A program made the translations under genes and the position numbers. Positions 37,584-48,800 of a DNA stretch of 64,000 bases are shown one piece after another (the stretch's first letter is position 1; the number at the start of each line of letters is the position of its first letter). This DNA comes from Ricinus communis. Its lineage: Eukaryota; Streptophyta; Magnoliopsida; Malpighiales; Euphorbiaceae. Below the pieces are notes generated by a model that saw nothing but the letters and a program-made list of their open reading frames with translations, was not told the DNA's origin and made no database searches. The DNA lies in NCBI RefSeq assembly GCF_019578655.1, contig NC_063261.1:13320216-13384215 (forward strand). Direction: 5' to 3'.

Positions 37584-40500
37584 ATGGCAGCCCAGAAGGC
37601 TAATATGAATCCTAAATCACCAGCACAGGAATCAACTTGTCAGAATTTTATAACATATACTGTTAGAAATGGACCTGGCAAAATTGTTGGACTCATCCTG
37701 ACGTTTATTTTAAGTCATCTTTTACACCATCTGCTTAGGCCTCTTTCTCAACCTCGCATAGCTTCTGATATTGTTGTAAGTGCTCTTTCTTCTTTTCTTT
37801 TATTCTGTTTCTGATACTGTTCTTTTTTATCTTGATTCTGTGCAGATAGGGTTAACGAATGCAACTTTTCTTTTATTACAAGAATGTTGTTTCTGTCATT
37901 TGAACATTAAAATTGCTGCACCAAGACTCATCCTTTATGTCAAAGGAACATATCAGAATGAAATCCCAAAAAAAAAAAAGAGAGAAGTCTGCATAATCTA
38001 CCAAGTTAAGAAAGCCAGAAACTAATGTAGTAATTCTTTTTTATTTTTTTGATACTTCAGAAACTTCTCAAGGGATAGAATGTCAGGAAATTGGCATATT
38101 TAGAACATATGGAAATGATTATTTATCTTTTTTCTCAAATGTATCTTAAAACTTATTGAGGTGATACTGTTCTGTTTAATCTTGATTCTGTGCAGATAGG
38201 ACTGCTAATTGGAAACATACCATGGGTACGGGACTCTTTCGACGAAAAGTTTATAACGACACTAAATTTTGTGGCAGAATTTGGAATGATTTGCTATATG
38301 TTTGTGTTAGGGATGGAAATGGATCCATATGTGATCTTTAAACCACCAACTCAGCCTGCAATAATAGCCTATGCAGGGATGGTATCCACATTCATTTTGG
38401 CTTGCAGTATAACCCCATTTCTGCAGTATTCTAAACAAGCAGATATAGGCTTTACCCTTTCTCTCTCAATCACCCTCTCCGGCAGTGGCTCGCACATCCT
38501 AACTCGGATCATAACCAATCTCAAAATAGGCAAATCGGATATAGGAAAGCTTGTGATTGCAGCAGGAGTGCATTCTGATATGATATCCATGCTTCTCATC
38601 TGCATTGGATATGTTTTTATTCCTCCATCATCAAGAGTTGCTGATATTTCTGCCCAATTCACGAAAGCCTTAACTATGAGTTCTGCCCTGCTGCTTCAAA
38701 CAATTTTTGCAGCCAAAGTCTCACCTGTTTTTCTGAACTGGGTAAACAATGAAAACCCTGAAGGGAAACCTATGAAAGGTTCACATTTAGTACTCTCAAT
38801 TGCTTTCATGGTCATGGTTTGTACTGCCTCGCCAATTTATGGATACAGCCCTATTCTCAGTGCATTCATGGCAGGAATCTTTCTACCAAGTGAGGGAAGA
38901 GTCTCAAAATGGGCAGTTGGTAAAATCAATTATCTGTTAACAACCATTTTCTTCCCACTTTTCTTCTTTTGGATGGGTTATCATGCTAATCTCCATAAAT
39001 TTGAACCTGGACAATTGGCAACATGGGGAAGATTCGCTGTCCTTACAGTAATAGCATTATTTGGAAAAATGGTCGGAACAGTCATTTGTGGAGCAATGTT
39101 AGGTTATCATTGGCGTGAATCTGCTGAACTCGGATTGCTCTTGACTGCAAAGGGTCATTTCCATGTATTCTTGGCTATTCTCTTGAGCACTGTGAGTATG
39201 GTTGCTTCTCATCATATGCCCTTCGTGTTAAAACTTCCATATGAAATAGGTGCCTAGGTACTACCATAAGACTAGGAGATCAAAATTTATCAACTAAATT
39301 TGCAGAATCTGGAATAATATTCTTTACGCATGCAAACAGGCAGTTTTAGTAGTGAAAACCTAACCTTTGTGTTGTTTAACTGATGCCAGTTTGGAGTTAC
39401 AAGTACTTCAGTCTCCTGTATGATGGTTATTGTGATATTCTTTACTGTCGTACACACTCCATCAATTGTGATGGAAATCATCCAAAGAGCGAGGAAACGT
39501 GCACCAACTCATCGGAGGGCACTTCAATGGCTTGATCCCTCAACTGAGCTTCGGATCCTGCTATGCATTCATGGACAGCATAATGTGCCTTCAACTATCA
39601 ACTTCATGGAGATTTCTAGAGGGACATCTGACCCTGGAATTCTGGTTTATGCAACTGACATGGTTGAACTCACAGAGCAAATAGCTGCCACATTGGTGCA
39701 GAGTAATGGGGTGGACACTGTGACAGTAACTGATAAGCAAGTCACAGACATGAGAGATCAAATAACTCAGTCAATCCAAGCTTATGTGGATGAAAATGGT
39801 GATGGTATCACTCTCAGAAGAATGCTTGCTCTTTCAACTTTTAATTCCATGGCACAAGATATCTGCATTTTAGCGGAGGACTTAATGATCTCCTTGATCA
39901 TATTGCCTTTCCACAAGAGTCAACGCTCTGATGGAACATTAGACGGTGGTCATCCTGGTTTCCGTTACGTAAACCGCAAGGTAAAATTGCAAATTCAGTA
40001 AGCTCTTTGTTCAAAATTCTTCATCTTTCTAACTTATTCGCGAAATACTCTGTAACAGTTCCAATGTAATCACAAATATGTTATTAACGATTCTTCTGGT
40101 TTGGAACAGATTCTTAGAAATGCCCCATGTTCAGTAGGGATTCTTGTAGATAGAGGTCTTGGATTGGCAGAGAAGATATCAACTATGCCAAGGTCATTCC
40201 ATGTAGCAGTCATCTTCATTGGTGGCAAAGACGACAGAGAAGCATTGGCATATGCAGGTCGTGTTGCTAGACATCCAGGAGTGAAGTTGACAGTGATAAG
40301 ATTTCTACTGGATGACAACTCAGATCAAATCTCAAGAAGAGCTGGCGGTTTCAGAATAAATCAAGCTGAGCAGGAAGCAGAGATGAAGCTTGACGACGAG
40401 TGTTTCGCTCACTTCTACGAAAGATATGTCGCAGGAGGGCATGTATCCTATATGGAGAAGCATCTTGCGAATTCAGCTGAGACCTATGCAACTCTGAAAT

Positions 40501-40724
40501 CATTGGAAGGGCAGTATGCACTGATCATAGTGGGACGAGGAGGAAGGGTGAACTCAATACTGACAGTTGGGATGAATGATTGGCAGCAGTGTCCAGAATT
40601 AGGTCCCATAGGGGATGTGCTATCCGGTTCTAGTTTCTCACAGAAGACCTCAGTCTTAATCGTCCAACAACACCACCTTAGAGGAGAACTCAAGGGAGTG
40701 GACGACGATTTCTCTATCATGTAA
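37584..40724 (+). CDS. CHX28: Cation/H+ antiporter 28 (CHX28), 4 exons, 797 residues
   Basis: Exons: 37584-37775, 38196-39191, 39390-39980, 40110-40724; all GT-AG at codon boundaries. It is a monovalent cation/proton antiporter of the CPA2 family, an integral membrane protein. The N-terminal half has the usual 10-12 hydrophobic spans, from LILTFILSHLLHHLLRPL to VIVIFFTVVHTPSIVM. The cytosolic C-terminal half starts at RRALQWLDPSTELRILLCIH and carries two nucleotide-binding-like folds (ILLCIHGQHNVPS; FHVAVIFIGGKDDREALAYA). Length and introns fit CHX28, about 800 residues. The core ion-binding loop reads GVHSDMIS instead of the usual ND. The start is the first in-frame ATG; an ATG-less frame extends upstream. 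Confidence 0.92.
37812..38206 (+). repeat. Duplicated 3' splice-site segment in CHX28 intron 1
   Basis: tgatactgttc + tttttatcttgattctgtgcagatagg at about 37813-37852 recurs at 38162-38200 directly before exon 2. Both copies contain a complete acceptor (gattctgtgcag|atagg). Only the downstream copy continues into the conserved CHX sequence GLLIGNIPWVR. Confidence 0.8.
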
Positions 40725-40948
40725 ATGTCTAATGAGATAGTTGGAATTGTTAGATAGAAAAGAACCAGAATTAATTGTAAATTATAGTTAGTAGAATGGA
40801 AAAACTTCACTGTGTTTCAAATAGATAATGTAATTGCAGCTAAAATTTGACCTAACAAGTAGCAACAGATTCTTTTATGCCATACATATCTTTAACGTTT
40901 CTTCAACCGTTATGCTTCCTACCAAAACATTACTTAAAGAAAAAGAAA

Positions 40949-41210
40949 GGCAAAATCCATTATTAAGCCTCTAAATGCTATAATTTTATTTTATTGAGCT
41001 CCAAGATTTTTATTTTTTTATATTAAACCTTATACTTTTATTTTTTATTTTATTAAAAAAATGTACACATGTTTCATAGACATTTATTTATTTTATTGAG
41101 CTCTTATATTTTTATTTTTGCTTTAATTATACTAAATGAAACAAATTAAAAATTAAAGAGTTCAATAAAATAAAACTAAAAAATTCAAAAGCTTAAAAAT
41201 GCATTTTGCC
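40949..41210. mobile_element. MITE, 262 bp, near the CHX28 3' end
   Basis: The left end ggcaaaatccattattaagc is the inverted match of the right end gcttaaaaatgcattttgcc, and the match continues (ttttattttattgagctc versus gagttcaataaaataaaa). A likely 7-bp target duplication aaagaaa flanks it. A degenerate relative lies near 63118-63300. Confidence 0.75.
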
Positions 41211-41825
41211 GAAAGAAAAGTTCTCCAGTTTCTCTCCAATGTGTTTCAGCATCACCTCAAAACAAACAGAACCTGATTGGTTTTTCACTTTCTAATAAAA
41301 TAAGTTTGAATTCTTTTGAAATTTTGTTCTTTTTATTATTACAAAATATAAAACAATATTGTATTTTCTTCTTTCTCTCTTTCTTTCTTATTTTTTCAAA
41401 ATACAAGTGTAGCTAACTAACCAAATTAACAAATAGCGAGTTTACAAATTTTCTATAACTGATGATATAAAATCAAATGAAATTTATGCTCCAATTATTA
41501 GATTTATATCTACTTAAAGTCTCGATAAAACATCATTGCAACCATTACATAAAAACTACTGATAATTGCTCTCATTTGGACTAGGCATGTCTTGTTAACA
41601 AGAATCCTTAAGTGCTCAGACATTCACATTTAACACCTTAAACCATTAACAGAATCAGCATGCTATCTCTTGAATATCATTTACCACAATCAAAGTTCAG
41701 CTACAAGTCCTTCATTAATTACATCCAGTGATATCAAACTTTAATCAAGATCACCCTTTAACTAACTTCCATCAAACAACATTGTCAACTGACACCCACA
41801 GTGCCTTCCTTGAACACCCGCATGC
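41211..41825. other. Intergenic between convergent CHX28 and NRPB11
   Basis: No gene seen. A pyrimidine-rich stretch (ttcttctttctctctttctttctt) lies near 41367-41390. The end near 41825 should be the NRPB11 3' untranslated region. Confidence 0.4.
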
Positions 41826-43449
41826 TTAATAATCCCTTGAAAACTTGGCCAACTCACCCTACAAATTATTTTAGAAGAACAACCATCAAGGTTTTAAACA
41901 AAAGAAACAAATATGCTCGACAATGATAATACTTTTCCTGGCCCTCCTCAAAATAAAATAAAAAAACTAGAGTGAAAAGCAAGCAAACGAGAACCCAACA
42001 AACTTTGTCACCCAAACATAAAGAAGCAAGCATTCCAGAAACTAGAGCGGAAAGCAGCAAGCAAATATACAAGTCTGACTACCAACAAACTTTGCACCCA
42101 AATGAAAAGTGTAACATGTCTATGACACCGACCTCATTTTAAGATAGGAACCAACAAACATGCTCAGACGCAATAAGAAGTAAGAACTCTACTACACCTC
42201 CAACTACTGGTGTACCAGGATCCCTTTTTAGTACCTTTAGGCCTAAGACACTCCTAAAAATGCAAAGAAGGCAACCTTTGGCACTAAAAAGTGGCATAGG
42301 CACTTAACTCACCTAGATAAAAACAAGGGAAAAAAACAAATAACCACCAGAGGTTTAACACCTAAAACACTTCTGTCCTGCTATTTTCAAAAAATACCGC
42401 ATTTAGTCCTGAGTTTTGTTAACAACTCAACACTTTAGTCCTTCAATCATAAAAATATATGACTGGCACTGCACTTGAGTCCCTCACACTTTGATTATAA
42501 TACACTTCAATCGAAATTTTGTAACAATTGTTTATTTTTTAGTCCTTGAATTATTCTATTACGCAGGACTTTAATCGCTTAGTTTGTCAAATAATAGATT
42601 TTTCAACATATAATTTTATATGGAACAATTTCTTTATTTTTGAAACTGCAAGGACTTGAGCTTTGTAAATTAACAATTTGCTTGATACAGCATAATTGAA
42701 ATCAAGCTTATGATAATGCAAACTATATGATTTACGTCAGCAACAGAAACTCCATTGTGCACATAGACATATATACATAAATAATACCATCGTTATTACT
42801 GTGAGAGTAGGAGATAATGTGGTTACCTCGAATGCACTCTTCAAATGGTCAAGTTCCTTATCGAGATCATTGATAGCCTGGTTATACGCTTGCATTGGCG
42901 AAGACTGGCTAGTTGTATGAATCTATAAAAGCAAAGTGAATTTAAAACCCTGAATTTAAGAGTACACTCCCACATTTCATGCTAAAGAAAAGAAGAAATT
43001 ACACGGTGGATAAAAGATACTAACCCTAACAATGATTTTGTACTGGAGAGGATGAGGTAGCCTGTAACCAGCAAAGAGCACATTTTCATCTCTGTGTAGC
43101 TGCCTGTTTTTTTTTTTTTTTTTGTTTACAACAATTCAAATTAGCGATTTTTTCTTTTAAATTCAGCTACAATTACAAATATCATAAGAAAAAAGAAGGG
43201 AAGGAGAGATAATGAGTACATGCGAAGAATGTTGCCGATAGTGTGGTCTTCTCGCTCTACAGTAAACGACGCCGCATTGATAATCTTGGTGTCTCTTTCG
43301 TATGAAACCCTAACAAAGGAAGACAGTAAGATAAAGAAAACGATGAAAGAGATAAATATAAGAGAAAGGAGAAATGAGAAATGCGAAAAACTTTACTTTT
43401 TGGTGCCTTCTGGAACAACGAATCGCTCGTATCGGTCTGGCGCATTCAT
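41826..43449 (-). CDS. NRPB11: RNA polymerases II, IV and V subunit 11 (NRPB11), 5 exons, 116 residues
   Basis: Minus-strand exons: 43449-43397, 43309-43220, 43103-43025, 42922-42827, 41858-41826; all in phase, giving exactly the 116 residues usual for plant RPB11. The subunit pairs with RPB3 in an alpha-like heterodimer that nucleates polymerase assembly in the nucleus; plant polymerases IV and V share it. Diagnostic sequence: [20 protein letters not shown] at the start, [18 protein letters not shown] (the L-domain of the RPB11/RpoA fold), [18 protein letters not shown], then the helix [19 protein letters not shown]. The last exon encodes only [10 protein letters not shown] plus stop, after an intron of 968 bp. 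Exon 3 has an unusual acceptor preceded by 17 adenines. Confidence 0.95.
43107..43123 (-). promoter_or_regulatory. Atypical 3' splice site of NRPB11 intron 2
   Basis: On the minus strand 17 consecutive A residues precede CAG|GCAGC, in place of a polypyrimidine tract. The next AG, four bases downstream, would shift the frame, so this acceptor is the one that keeps the conserved RMQLHRDEN. Confidence 0.7.
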
Positions 43450-43544
43450 GCTTTCTCTCTCTAGCTTTAGCTTGGTTATGCTATTGTTATTGTTATGTGT
43501 TCTCTGAATTTTAGAAGGGACAAAGGGCAATTCGCCCCCCAACT

Positions 43545-44030
43545 TATGTACGAAGCGTTAAATATTTATTTAATTTAATATTTTTAATAAATAACGACCT
43601 AAATTTATAATTAAGAATAAAATATATTTAATTTAAATCTTTTAATAAATAGCATCTGAACTTGTATTGAAAGGTTAAATGTATTTAATTTAAATTTTTT
43701 AAAAAAGTAAAATAATATTTAATTATAAAAATTAAAAATAATATTTATTTTTATTAATAATCCTTAAATGTTAAATTTTACTAAATATATTTTTTTTATA
43801 ACGTGTCACTAGATATTATATTAGTAAAATAAAATAAATATTCTTTTTAATTTTTATAATTCAATTAAGGCTTAAAAATCTAATGTAATTTCATTTTTTA
43901 AAAAATCTCTGGATACAAGTTGAAGAAGTTATTTACTGAAAAAAATAAAATGGACGTATTTAACCATTGAATATAAATTCAAGATATTATTTATTAAAAT
44001 AATTTAAATTAGATAAATATTTGACCCATA
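43545..44030. mobile_element. AT-rich MITE-like inverted repeat upstream of NRPB11
   Basis: Left: gcgttaaatatttatttaat, then ttttaataaataacgacc and aaatttat. Right, inverted: ggtcaaatatttatctaatt, then ttttaataaataatatct and gaatttat. A degenerate internal copy of the left end begins near 43612. No coding capacity. Confidence 0.55.
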
Positions 44031-44572
44031 CATATAAATTCAAAAGCAATTGGCTCTTTATCCATTTTAGAATTGTCTGCCTCAGTTAGAAAATTTCCTT
44101 CTATAAAATACAATGCTCCCACGCTACACATATCGTTTATTGGAAGACTTTCTTGCAATGTTATTAGAACCAAACTGACATGCCGATTGAACCTGTTGAA
44201 ACCGAAAACCATAAGAAGAAAATATCAGTTTTATTAAAAAACCAACAAAAGAATTGTTGAAATTTGATAAAAATTATAAGACTTATTGCAAACCGTGAAA
44301 ACCGCATAAGTAGTAATGAACCAAATGAGTCATAACATTAAAATTAAAATAACTTAAAATTTGAATTTAAAATATTTTAAATTAATAAATAAATAATATA
44401 TTAGTCTTCAATAGAATAAATAATAAAAATTAAAATAATGCTAGCTATTTATTAATCTAAAATTATATAAAGCAAAATAATTTTAAATTTTATAGTTTAA
44501 ATGTATATCAACATCATGAATATAAATTTTCTTTTTAAAATTATTTTTATTATTATTATCATTAATTATCTA

Positions 44573-44603
44573 TTAATTATTATTATTATTATTATTATTA
44601 TTA
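44573..44603. repeat. ATT microsatellite
   Basis: About ten uninterrupted att units, next to a shorter interrupted run at 44543-44560. Confidence 0.9.
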
Positions 44604-45819
44604 AAAAACCAACAGTTAAACCGGTTGAACTTTAAATTATTTCCTCCAAATATTGATGCTTCGATGCTTGAATCGGTTCGGATAATATTGCTTTCTTCCG
44701 CTGCTAACAGAGGAGAAATGACAGGTCGTTTGGCATTGGAAGAGTAGACGGGAATAATTTCAGAGGTTTTCAGAGGTTTTCCTTGATTTTGTCCGTGTCA
44801 ACAAACAATTCGAAATGCCTCAAGTCTGGATTGATAGTTATATTTTAACTGTTATACGCGCTGGGTAGCGCATCTGTTTCTGGTACAGAGGCGACGAGGG
44901 GTATCACCGCCTTTCAAGTGGGTCGGGTGTCATTTGTTTTCACATTGCCGTTAGATGAATTAATCAACAACAGCACTGTAGTTAAGAATTTGGGAAAAAT
45001 GTGCTGTGGATTTGCCCATGGACCATGGTTCTCATTCTTATATACAAAATTTGAGAAGTCGGCTAAACCCAAGTCCTATTGAAACAGAGAATCCTCATAG
45101 AGCTCTATAATATATAAAGATCCAACATTTTCCACCGCATAACAACACTCAACAATCTGGTAGTTTCCAGCTGAATTTTCCTTTCAAGAACTGCTCGTTT
45201 TCAGATTGCACATGCAAACCATAAAACATGAAATATGGCCCCTGCAAATGTTATTTTGAGTGGTCTATAACATTACCTGATGCAGAAGAATTTCCACCTC
45301 AATGGAAATCAAGCAAATCCTTGACGAATTAAATTTGGAAAACAGAGGCCTAGCCCCAATTGACTCAATTAAGTAAGTTTCTAACTACAATTAACAAGGC
45401 AAATGCCACTTGCTATTCACTGATCCTCAACACTAAGGCATGCATATTTACCTAGATGCCTCAATACAGCCAAGCAAATACTAAGAAAAGAAACAAAAAA
45501 AAACTACACCTATATGTCTAAATCAAATGTGTATCCAAATACATGTTGTGGAGAATGGGAAGGATGAAAAAGAAAGAAGAATAAAGAACGAATGCTCCCT
45601 TCAAAGTAATCCCTGGTTTACCAGGATCATTTCTTCATATAAATTAGCGACCAGCCCCAATAGACAATGCTTTTCGAAAAAACAGCAGCGTTACAATTTA
45701 CAAGCAACAACCGAACATACTTTAATATCTTCGGTCCTTGTACATGGAGACTGCTGCTTCACCTCTAATATGGAAGAAGTCTCCAGATGTGATGATAATC
45801 AGCAACCGGGGAAACAGCT

Positions 45820-48800
45820 TCAACCTTCACGTGACCTCTTTTGCTTTTGAGGAACAAAGCGGACCGCTTGCTTCCCAAGTTGTAAGGTTTTTACTCTACT
45901 GTCATCCAGAGTGACTGATATCATCGATGTGCCTTCAACAGTGTCAGAGACCACTCCCTTATGCCTGGATTAGGAAGTCATAATCAACAGCCAATAAGAG
46001 AGAAACCAAAAACATAGTCAAATTTTCCAACAGTCCCATTAGGACAGGAAGGGTTCTAAAACTCGTTTCCATCTCAATGCAACAGCAAAGACTTTTTCCT
46101 TTTATCTTAAATGTAAGAATGGTTCATACATTATGCAGACGCAGGGGCCGAGTGCATCATAAATTGACCCATGCAGAATATTGTTCAGACCACGGAGAAT
46201 ATGGTCTGCTCAGCAATCTACTTCTTCCTATGTTCTACCTTTCCCATAACTCCACACCCTCCCCTGCAAAGCAAAGGGATGAAAAGGATAACTCACCATG
46301 AATTGTCAGATGGCTGGTGAACTTCAACTCTCTTTCCAATTGCATCTTTACCCAACTTTTTCAATATCCAACTAGCTTCCAGCATCTCACTATCTTGGTG
46401 TGCTTGAGTGATATCTTCATTTTCATTAAAAAGTGATTTGTCCATAAAGCTTGACGGTCTCTTTCTTTTTGACCTTTGGCCCCTTATGGAACTCTTTTCT
46501 TCCTCAGGTGGAGGCTTTCGAGAATATTGGTTTAAAAGATTAGGATTTTTAATCTTTAACTTCAGTGAAATTTTGGAGTCTTTTGGCAAAGATGCATCAC
46601 CAGAATCATCATTGCTTTCAGCATGTGTCTCAGACCTGACTTCTAGTTGCTTCCCTATAGACACCTTATCACTTCTTAATGTGGGGACTTCATCTACAGG
46701 CCCAACAGCTGTCCCACATCCATCAATGCTTCTTTTACTTGATGAAACCGAAACCATTTTTTCACCATCAGCATCACTCCCTGTCTGAAATTTGGGATTT
46801 AAGTTAGAAGTTTCATTTTTCACTTTTCCGAACTTGATAAAATTTCCTTCCCTCCGAGGAAACTTCAAACTTCTTATTTGGACAGAGTGATCAACTGTAT
46901 CTCCTGCAAGTTGTAAAACATAGTATTAATAAAAACTATAAGTAGAAGATCCCCCATTCACAGACACCGATTATCGTCAACATGAGGACTAAATTTTATC
47001 AGCAAATAAACTGGAACAGCAGCACATTACCATCACCAAATCTAGCATTGCCTTCATGTCTATCCCCCACGAACCTGTCACTCATTAGATGTTGGCCTGT
47101 ATCTTCACTGCCTGCTCAAGAAAAGAAGCAGAGATTGTTCACAATCCAATCATTTTTGGATGCTAAAAGTTTTACTTTTCGTATGAAGGCAACACCAAAC
47201 TAATGTCAGAGACATACAAGATGGAGTTCTTTGACAAATAGCAAGACATGTTAGAAGCGCATAGAAGCTAACCTAACACATTACTTCATAAAGATACTCA
47301 ACCGAATGCTGAAACAAAGAATAGAGCAATAGTACAAGGTCTTCATAATATATAATGAGTTTGTAAAGGAAGCACCATGGAAATTTTAAATGACCATCAC
47401 CTGCATATAATTGCATGAACACTTGCCTCTTCTCTTACATTCTTATTATCAAGCCTAAATGAATCTCTCTAAACAAAAGCAAGACTGCCCCATCTTATAC
47501 TACCTCACAAACATGTAAATCACCAAATGAGAGAATAAAAAGATAGCTCCAATGTAATCAACAAGTTTGATATATAGGTTGTAATAGAATACACCCACAA
47601 AAAGGGAAATCTGCATTTCAATTTACAGAGCATTAATACTAAAGCACCCCTTGTCATTTAGTTCATTCACTATCAAAGCACTAGGATCCCACAATTTACT
47701 TGGTAATTCTATTAGCATGCCAGGCAGAATAGAGCTCAAAGTATAAGAAATGGAACAACAAGACAAACAGAAGAGCGCTAACTAATTCACATATTCCTAG
47801 TATATAGTTTCGTACAAATCACTAGCACTATAAATTATGAGAAAAGTTTAGCACCAATGATTATAATAAAAATGATGAAGGCAATAGCAGTAAAGAAGAC
47901 TACGGTACCATTGGGAGTTGTCATATCTTGATCTCTTTGGCAGCTGGATGCATCAGATCTATGAGAATTGGTTACATTTATTTTTCGAGCACCTAGATTA
48001 ATAACCAGCTTCTTGGCCTTCACAGATTTAAATTTGATAGCATGTTTTTCAGCATCATCCCCGCTATCCAAATCATGAGGCTTCTTATTCTTCAGTCTAA
48101 CAATCCTAGATGTCCGTTCCCCATCACTCACCATCACCTCGTCAACATATTTGTGTTTCAAAACCCCAGTCTGATTAACAGAACAGTTTCCTTCAGCATG
48201 GTTCACAACTCCTGCAATAGAAGAAGAATATACACCTGGTCTTCCTTTATCATGAGACTCCAAATTGTCATTTTTGTTATCATCCGAACTGTGTCCTAAA
48301 GATTGAATCTCATGCTGATGTGACTCTGTCCTATTTAATCCTTTTCTGTTAGCAAATTTCTTATATGAAGGTTTTTTTACATATTCCTTGTTCTTCTTTG
48401 GAGACTTGTCAACTAACCCTTTGAGAGAGAGCTTTAAAGAACGTCCAAATTCATTCTTGAGCATCATGGGACCATTTTCTTCGTCATCAGAGTAGGGTGA
48501 AATAGAAAAAATATCTTCCTGAGTTGGCAACCCAGCAGCAGCCCTCAAGCTTGCAATTAAACCTCTATCAGCTTCATCTCGTCTCCTCCAGAGCTCTTGA
48601 ACAGCATCTTCATGATCCTTTACCTGGATATATATAAAAATAATCCAATTATTTAAAGAACAAACATACAAAGCAATCAAAAGAAATGAAAGAACAAGAA
48701 AGCACTAGCAAGAAATCACCTCTGCACACACAATCACTACCAAGAGACGAGATATTAAGAGGTTCAAAACTTAACAAACCTGGTAGCACTCTCCACGGCA

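Larger units (their letters stand above)
43450..45819. other. Intergenic between NRPB11 and the PHD-finger gene
   Basis: It contains the NRPB11 promoter, an inverted-repeat element (43545-44030), an ATT microsatellite (about 44573-44603), a 10-bp tandem duplication (ttttcagagg at about 44758-44779) and the 3' untranslated region of the PHD gene. No further gene is supported. Confidence 0.5.

Noticed and set aside
37780..38025. Possible alternative exon of CHX28 after the upstream acceptor
   Set aside because: Sequence after the decoy acceptor has no CHX similarity and quickly becomes lysine-rich low complexity; kept only as a splicing curiosity.
44850..44940. tRNA-like words (ggtagcgcatctg, ggtacagagg)
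   Set aside because: I could not build a cloverleaf with acceptor, D and T arms, and no B box is present.
46408..46788. 126-codon plus-strand frame
   Set aside because: Lies opposite exon 12 of the PHD gene, which is in phase with twelve other exons.
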